Source: Planctomycetes bacterium ADurb.Bin069
GTDB taxonomy: Bacteria; Planctomycetota; UBA8108; UBA8890; UBA8898
Direction of reading: 5' to 3'
Length of the DNA stretch: 64,000 nucleotides
Assembly (NCBI GenBank): GCA_002070955.1
Contig: MWEK01000017.1
Coordinates: 1-64,000 of the forward strand
Positions 60,856 to 64,000 of the stretch are shown here, piece after piece. Both the position numbers and the translations under genes were made by a program. The notes under the pieces are model-generated. The model saw only the letters and a program-made list of their open reading frames with translations, did no database searches and was not told where the DNA came from. Positions within the stretch are counted from its first letter, which is position 1, and each line of letters opens with the position of its first letter.

Positions 60856-60903
60856 ACGGCGGTCCCGGGGTTGGGGAGAGGCGCCGATCGCCAAACCTGA
60901 AGC

Positions 60904-60932
60904 TTGTGTCGCCCCCCGCCAGACCGTAGAAT
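60904..60932 (+). promoter_or_regulatory. Promoter of the dockerin gene at 60969
   Basis: -35 TTGTGT (60904-60909), 17 bases, -10 TAGAAT (60927-60932); leader of about 30 bases. Confidence 0.65.
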
Positions 60933-60968
60933 CATCGTTTGGGCCGAATGCAACCTGGGACTGTACGT

Positions 60969-62555
60969 ATGACGGTTCGTGGAACATTCCTGTTGTTCGG
61001 CGGCTTGACCTGCATAGCGGCGTGGGCGGCGGCGGCGAGCTCCGCCCTCGGGAAGCCGTGCGCGCCGCTCACCCCGGGGAGCTTCCGCCACCGCACCAAG
61101 GACCTCACGCGCCTGGTGAGCGGCACGCCGGTCGCCGCCGAGGTCGGGCCGCTGCCCCTGGGCGTCGAGGCGCAAATCATGCTCGACTCGCAGTTCGTCA
61201 TCGACGTTCCCGCCGGCGCCGAGAGCCTGCTCTTCGTCCTGAAAGCCCAGGACCCGCGGGAGGACAACTTCGACTTCGCGGTCAGGTTCGGCGCGCCCGT
61301 GGCGGTCACCAACGGCGGCGCGTCCGCCGACTACTGGGTCATGTTTCCCACGGGCTACGAGGAACTGGGCCTCTGGGGCGATTCCCTCGCCGCGGGACGC
61401 TGGTACGCGGCTATCATCACCCGCTCTCCGACGGGCGGCAAACTCACCTTCGAGGCGACGATCGACGGCGCTTTCGTCGATGCGGCGCCGAACGCGCGCA
61501 CGCCCGTCCTCGTCGGCGCCGGCATGGCGGCGACCTCCCCCGCGCGGCGGCTGGACGGCCAGCAGTACCGCCTGCGCACGCCGGCTGACGTCTTGAATCT
61601 CTTCGTCGATCTGCGCGCCGCAGAGGCGGGCCGCGACGCAAGCTTCGCGCTGCGCGCGGGCCAGCCCGTGGGCCTCGCTCCGGACGGCCGGCTCGTGGCG
61701 AGCCGCTTGATCGACGCGGACGGAGGGTACGGGTCGGCGTGCCTGGAGGGCGCCGCCCTCGCCCACGACCAGCTCGTGTACGTTTGGGTCGTCAACTCTG
61801 CCGAGACCCTCCTTGAGGCCGACATCGCCATGGCGCCCGGCGGTTGCGCGCAAACCCTCGAGCCCGCGGCTTCCGCGCAGGGGTTCGTGGCGCGGACGCC
61901 CCCGGGCGCCCCGCCGGGGACCGTCGTCTTGGCGGACGCGCGCTATATCGTCTCTCCGCAGACAGCCTCCCCCGCCATGTGCCTGCACCTCGAAGGTCTG
62001 GTCCCGGACGGCGGAATATCTCTGAGCTTGTTCGTTCGCACGGGAGCGCCGGTCGCCCTCGGGCTCAAGAACGGCGCGCCCGCGCTCATCTTCGATGGGG
62101 AGTTCGCGCTCGCGGCGCGGCCCGAACGTTTCTTGATCAAGCCGCGTTGCCTGGAGGACCAAGATCTTTATATCGCCGTCGGAAACCGCGGGCCCACGGC
62201 GGGCGCATACCAACTGCGCCTCGCCTCCGCGCAGTGTCCCTTTCCCAGCGGACGCCATCCTTTCAGGCGCGGCGACGCCAACGTCGACGGCCAACTCGAC
62301 ATTGCCGACGCCGTCCAGATCCTCGCCTACCTCTTTCACAACGGGACGGCTCCGACTTGTATGGATGCGTTGGATTCCGACGACAACGGCAGGGTGGACG
62401 TCGCCGATTCGATCACGCTATTGCAGTACTTCTTCTCCGTGCGCCGGCCTCCCCCGGCTCCGTCGACCACCTGCGGTCCCGACCCCACCGCCGACGAGCT
62501 CACGTGCGACGACTGCCGCGGATGCCTTCCCTGCGTCTCGAAGGCGTCGCCATGA
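60969..62555 (+). CDS. Secreted protein with three PPC-like beta domains and dockerin
   Basis: A 528-residue exported protein (signal MTVRGTFLLFGGLTCIAAWA). Three similar beta-rich units of about 110 residues (about 60-175, 185-285, 310-415) resemble bacterial pre-peptidase C-terminal domains: each pairs an F/L-x-V-R-x-G-A-P-V-like strand with a strand in G-x-W-Y-A-A-I or D-L-Y-I-A-V. The dockerin (432-490) has D-A-N-V-D-G-Q-L-D-I-A-D and D-S-D-D-N-G-R-V-D-V-A-D. The tail has C-G-P-D-P-T-A-D-E-L-T-C and further Cys. No catalytic domain. The upstream ribosome-binding site is weak, so the exact start is less certain. Confidence 0.85.
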   Translation: MTVRGTFLLFGGLTCIAAWAAAASSALGKPCAPLTPGSFRHRTKDLTRLVSGTPVAAEVGPLPLGVEAQIMLDSQFVIDVPAGAESLLFVLKAQDPREDNFDFAVRFGAPVAVTNGGASADYWVMFPTGYEELGLWGDSLAAGRWYAAIITRSPTGGKLTFEATIDGAFVDAAPNARTPVLVGAGMAATSPARRLDGQQYRLRTPADVLNLFVDLRAAEAGRDASFALRAGQPVGLAPDGRLVASRLIDADGGYGSACLEGAALAHDQLVYVWVVNSAETLLEADIAMAPGGCAQTLEPAASAQGFVARTPPGAPPGTVVLADARYIVSPQTASPAMCLHLEGLVPDGGISLSLFVRTGAPVALGLKNGAPALIFDGEFALAARPERFLIKPRCLEDQDLYIAVGNRGPTAGAYQLRLASAQCPFPSGRHPFRRGDANVDGQLDIADAVQILAYLFHNGTAPTCMDALDSDDNGRVDVADSITLLQYFFSVRRPPPAPSTTCGPDPTADELTCDDCRGCLPCVSKASP

Positions 62556-62790
62556 GGCGCCGGCCGGAGCGGCGGCCGCGCCGCGCGCAGATCCTGGGAG
62601 CGTGCGACGCGCGCGCCCTCTTCGATACCCCGCTCCTCGTCGCCGCGACCGCGCCGCCCGCCCTTGCGGGCTGCGGCGCCGGAGCTCGTCGTGCCCCCCT
62701 GGCGCGGGAGGCGGCCCGGGCAGGCTCGCGGCGCCCGCGCCGGCCGAGGCGGCGCGCGGTCGCGCTCGACCCCGCGCGCCCCGGTTCGCG

Positions 62791-63651
62791 TCAGACGAGC
62801 CGCGCCTCAATGCGCTTGAACGCCGCCATGGATTCCGCGGCGATGCGCCGCCCCCCCGGAGCGAAATCGAAGACCTCCAGGGACACCCACCCGCCGTAAC
62901 CCCGGTCCTTGAGGGCCTGGAATCCCGGCGCGAAGGCCTCGACGGCGCTGCCCGCGCCCAGGTGCCTGCCGTCCATTTCCTGGACGTGGACGTGGCGGAT
63001 GCGCTGGTAGTGGGCCGCGATCAGGGCGTCGAAAGGCTCGGTTTCATCCGCCGTGTTGTGGAAATCGAACATGAGCTCAATGGCGGGGTGGTCGATTTCC
63101 TCGACCAGGGCGCGGGCTTCGGCCAGCGTGTTGATCATGTCGGTCTGCGATCGATCGAGCGCCTCCACCAAGACGGTCACGCCGCGCCGGAGCGCCCGAT
63201 CCGCCACCATGCGCAGCCCCTCCATGAAGCGCCGGCGCGCCTCCGGCCGGGGCGCATCGCCCGCGCCGCGCTGCTTGGGCGATCCGAACACCATCACGGG
63301 GGCGCCCACGTCGCCGCCGAAGTCGACAAGCCGCTCGAAATAAGCGATCGTCCGGCGGCGCACGTCCGCATCGGGAGTCGTGAAGTGGAGCCCCGCGGGG
63401 GGCGGAGCAAGGAGCCAGTGCAGGCCGGCGCACTCCAGCTTCGCCTTCGCCATCGTCTTCGCGATCGCCGCCCGCGCCGGCCGGTCGAGTTCTTCCACGC
63501 CCTGCGCGACCAGAGTGAAGGGCGCCAGCTCGATCCCCCGGTAGCCCGCCCCGGCGACGATGGCGCACTGCTCCCCGAAGGGCAGCCCCTGCATGCTCTC
63601 GTTGCACATCGCATACCGGAATCCCTTCCACGCCGGCATCCCGTCCCGCAT
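62791..63651 (-). CDS. Sugar phosphate isomerase/epimerase-like TIM barrel
   Basis: A 286-residue xylose-isomerase-like protein, cytoplasmic. ATG at 63651 has AAAGGAG at good spacing. Motifs: G-I-E-L-A-P-F near 38, L-V-E-A-L-D-R near 152 (metal Glu), L-M-F-D-F-H-N-T near 188 (metal Asp/His), H-V-H-V-Q-E near 218, and V-S-L-E-V-F-D near 258. The pattern resembles hydroxypyruvate-isomerase/tagatose-epimerase-like members. It starts 17 bases after the stop of the U32 peptidase-like gene, so both are probably one operon. Confidence 0.9.
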   Translation of the reverse strand: MRDGMPAWKGFRYAMCNESMQGLPFGEQCAIVAGAGYRGIELAPFTLVAQGVEELDRPARAAIAKTMAKAKLECAGLHWLLAPPPAGLHFTTPDADVRRRTIAYFERLVDFGGDVGAPVMVFGSPKQRGAGDAPRPEARRRFMEGLRMVADRALRRGVTVLVEALDRSQTDMINTLAEARALVEEIDHPAIELMFDFHNTADETEPFDALIAAHYQRIRHVHVQEMDGRHLGAGSAVEAFAPGFQALKDRGYGGWVSLEVFDFAPGGRRIAAESMAAFKRIEARLV

Positions 63652-63668
63652 GTCCGCGCTCCTTTCCG

Positions 63669-64000
63669 TCACTTCGCGTTGCCCTCGCGCGTGCCGGGAA
63701 GACGCGCGCCGGCACGGAGCGCGCGCCAGCGCGCGCGCGCCTCCTCGGGCGCATACGCCCGCCACACGAAATCCGCCCTCAGCATCGCCGCCCCCCACGC
63801 CGCAAGCTCGCGCGCCCGGTGCGCGATAGAGAAGGGGGCCTCGCCGATGGTCACCGACCGGCAGCGCCGGTTCAGGGCGCGCACGCGCTCCCCGGACTCG
63901 GAGACGAGGGCCATCTCCGTGAAATCACAGCGGCCCGCCCCCGGACAATCGCCGCGCAGACTCGCCCGCGCGCACGTCTCCGATATGAAAAGCGGCGCGT
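63669..64000 (-). CDS. U32-family peptidase, C-terminal part (runs off the window)
   Basis: The last 110 residues of a protein whose start lies beyond the right edge. The segment begins A-P-L-F-I-S-E-T-C and has a Cys cluster (C...D-C-P-G-A-G-R-C) followed by S-G-E-R-V-R-A-L-N-R-R-C and a final R-A-D-F-V-W-R-A-Y-A-P-E-E. This matches the C-terminal end of U32 (YegQ/RlhA-type) peptidase domains, where Cys residues may hold an iron-sulfur cluster. Such proteins modify tRNA/rRNA or act as collagenase-like proteases. Only the end is visible, so the role is uncertain. Confidence 0.72.
   Translation of the reverse strand, partial: APLFISETCARASLRGDCPGAGRCDFTEMALVSESGERVRALNRRCRSVTIGEAPFSIAHRARELAAWGAAMLRADFVWRAYAPEEARARWRALRAGARLPGTREGNAK

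Noticed and set aside
62418..62810. Minus-strand frame of 130 codons in the gap before the last isomerase gene
   Set aside because: Arg/Ala/Gly-rich with no start signal; partly antisense to the dockerin.

Overview
The window is G+C-rich bacterial chromosome. It encodes a Gram-negative envelope (lpxA, murJ), Tat-type and Sec-type exported enzymes, and many secreted multidomain proteins with LamG, lamin-tail, CotH, carboxypeptidase-regulatory and dockerin domains. It also encodes a large set of xylose-isomerase-like TIM barrels, a Gfo/Idh/MocA oxidoreductase and a URO-D family protein. This mix suggests the Planctomycetota or a neighbouring uncultured phylum (for example Hydrogenedentota or Sumerlaeota). 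The sequence alone does not decide between them. No rRNA, tRNA, CRISPR array or complete transposon was seen; 14-mer repeats at the left edge may be the end of an insertion element.

Layout. 1-3.3 kb: an unrecognised secreted protein, a cold-shock gene with a long structured leader, and a URO-D protein. 3.4-8.9 kb (minus): six genes, RlmI-like methylase > metallophosphoesterase > small methyltransferase > ChbG/YdjC deacetylase > ATP-grasp ligase > GT4 glycosyltransferase, the last five joined by start/stop overlaps. 9-12.5 kb (plus): murJ, a TRL-like lipoprotein and a quinone oxidoreductase. 12.5-24.1 kb (minus): an S41 protease plus a HEAT/Cys-rich protein, then an operon TPR protein > hisS > glycoside-hydrolase-like protein > aroE > aroK. 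24.4-30.9 kb: isomerase-like proteins, glgC, a HEAT-repeat protein, lpxA and ttcA.

31-52.8 kb is the accessory heart of the window. It holds four dockerin-bearing secreted proteins (one split by a frameshift), a 1442-residue fusion of a GH2 glycosidase with a glutaminase-A-like region, and a paired active/inactive M16 peptidase operon. A fifth dockerin protein lies at 61-62.6 kb. No cohesin was recognised. Four of the five dockerins end in the same short Cys tail (C-G-x-D-P-[ST]-x-D-x-[LM]-x-C), and two of the proteins carry repeated copies of a roughly 100-residue module starting with an E-G-D-T-H-C-like motif. 52.8-64 kb: an A+T-richer 0.5 kb island, more sugar isomerase-like genes, a UvrA-family ATPase, an alpha/beta hydrolase with a Gfo/Idh oxidoreductase, a small membrane protein, and the end of a U32 peptidase gene at the right edge.

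Promoters are readable by eye. Most genes preceded by a large gap have a TTGnnn-like box, 17 bases, then a TAnnnT-like box. Together the genes suggest a polysaccharide-degrading heterotroph that exports large modular proteins and processes released sugars with several isomerase/epimerase paralogues. Core genes (hisS, aroE, aroK, lpxA, murJ, glgC, ttcA, rlmI-like, csp) are scattered among them.
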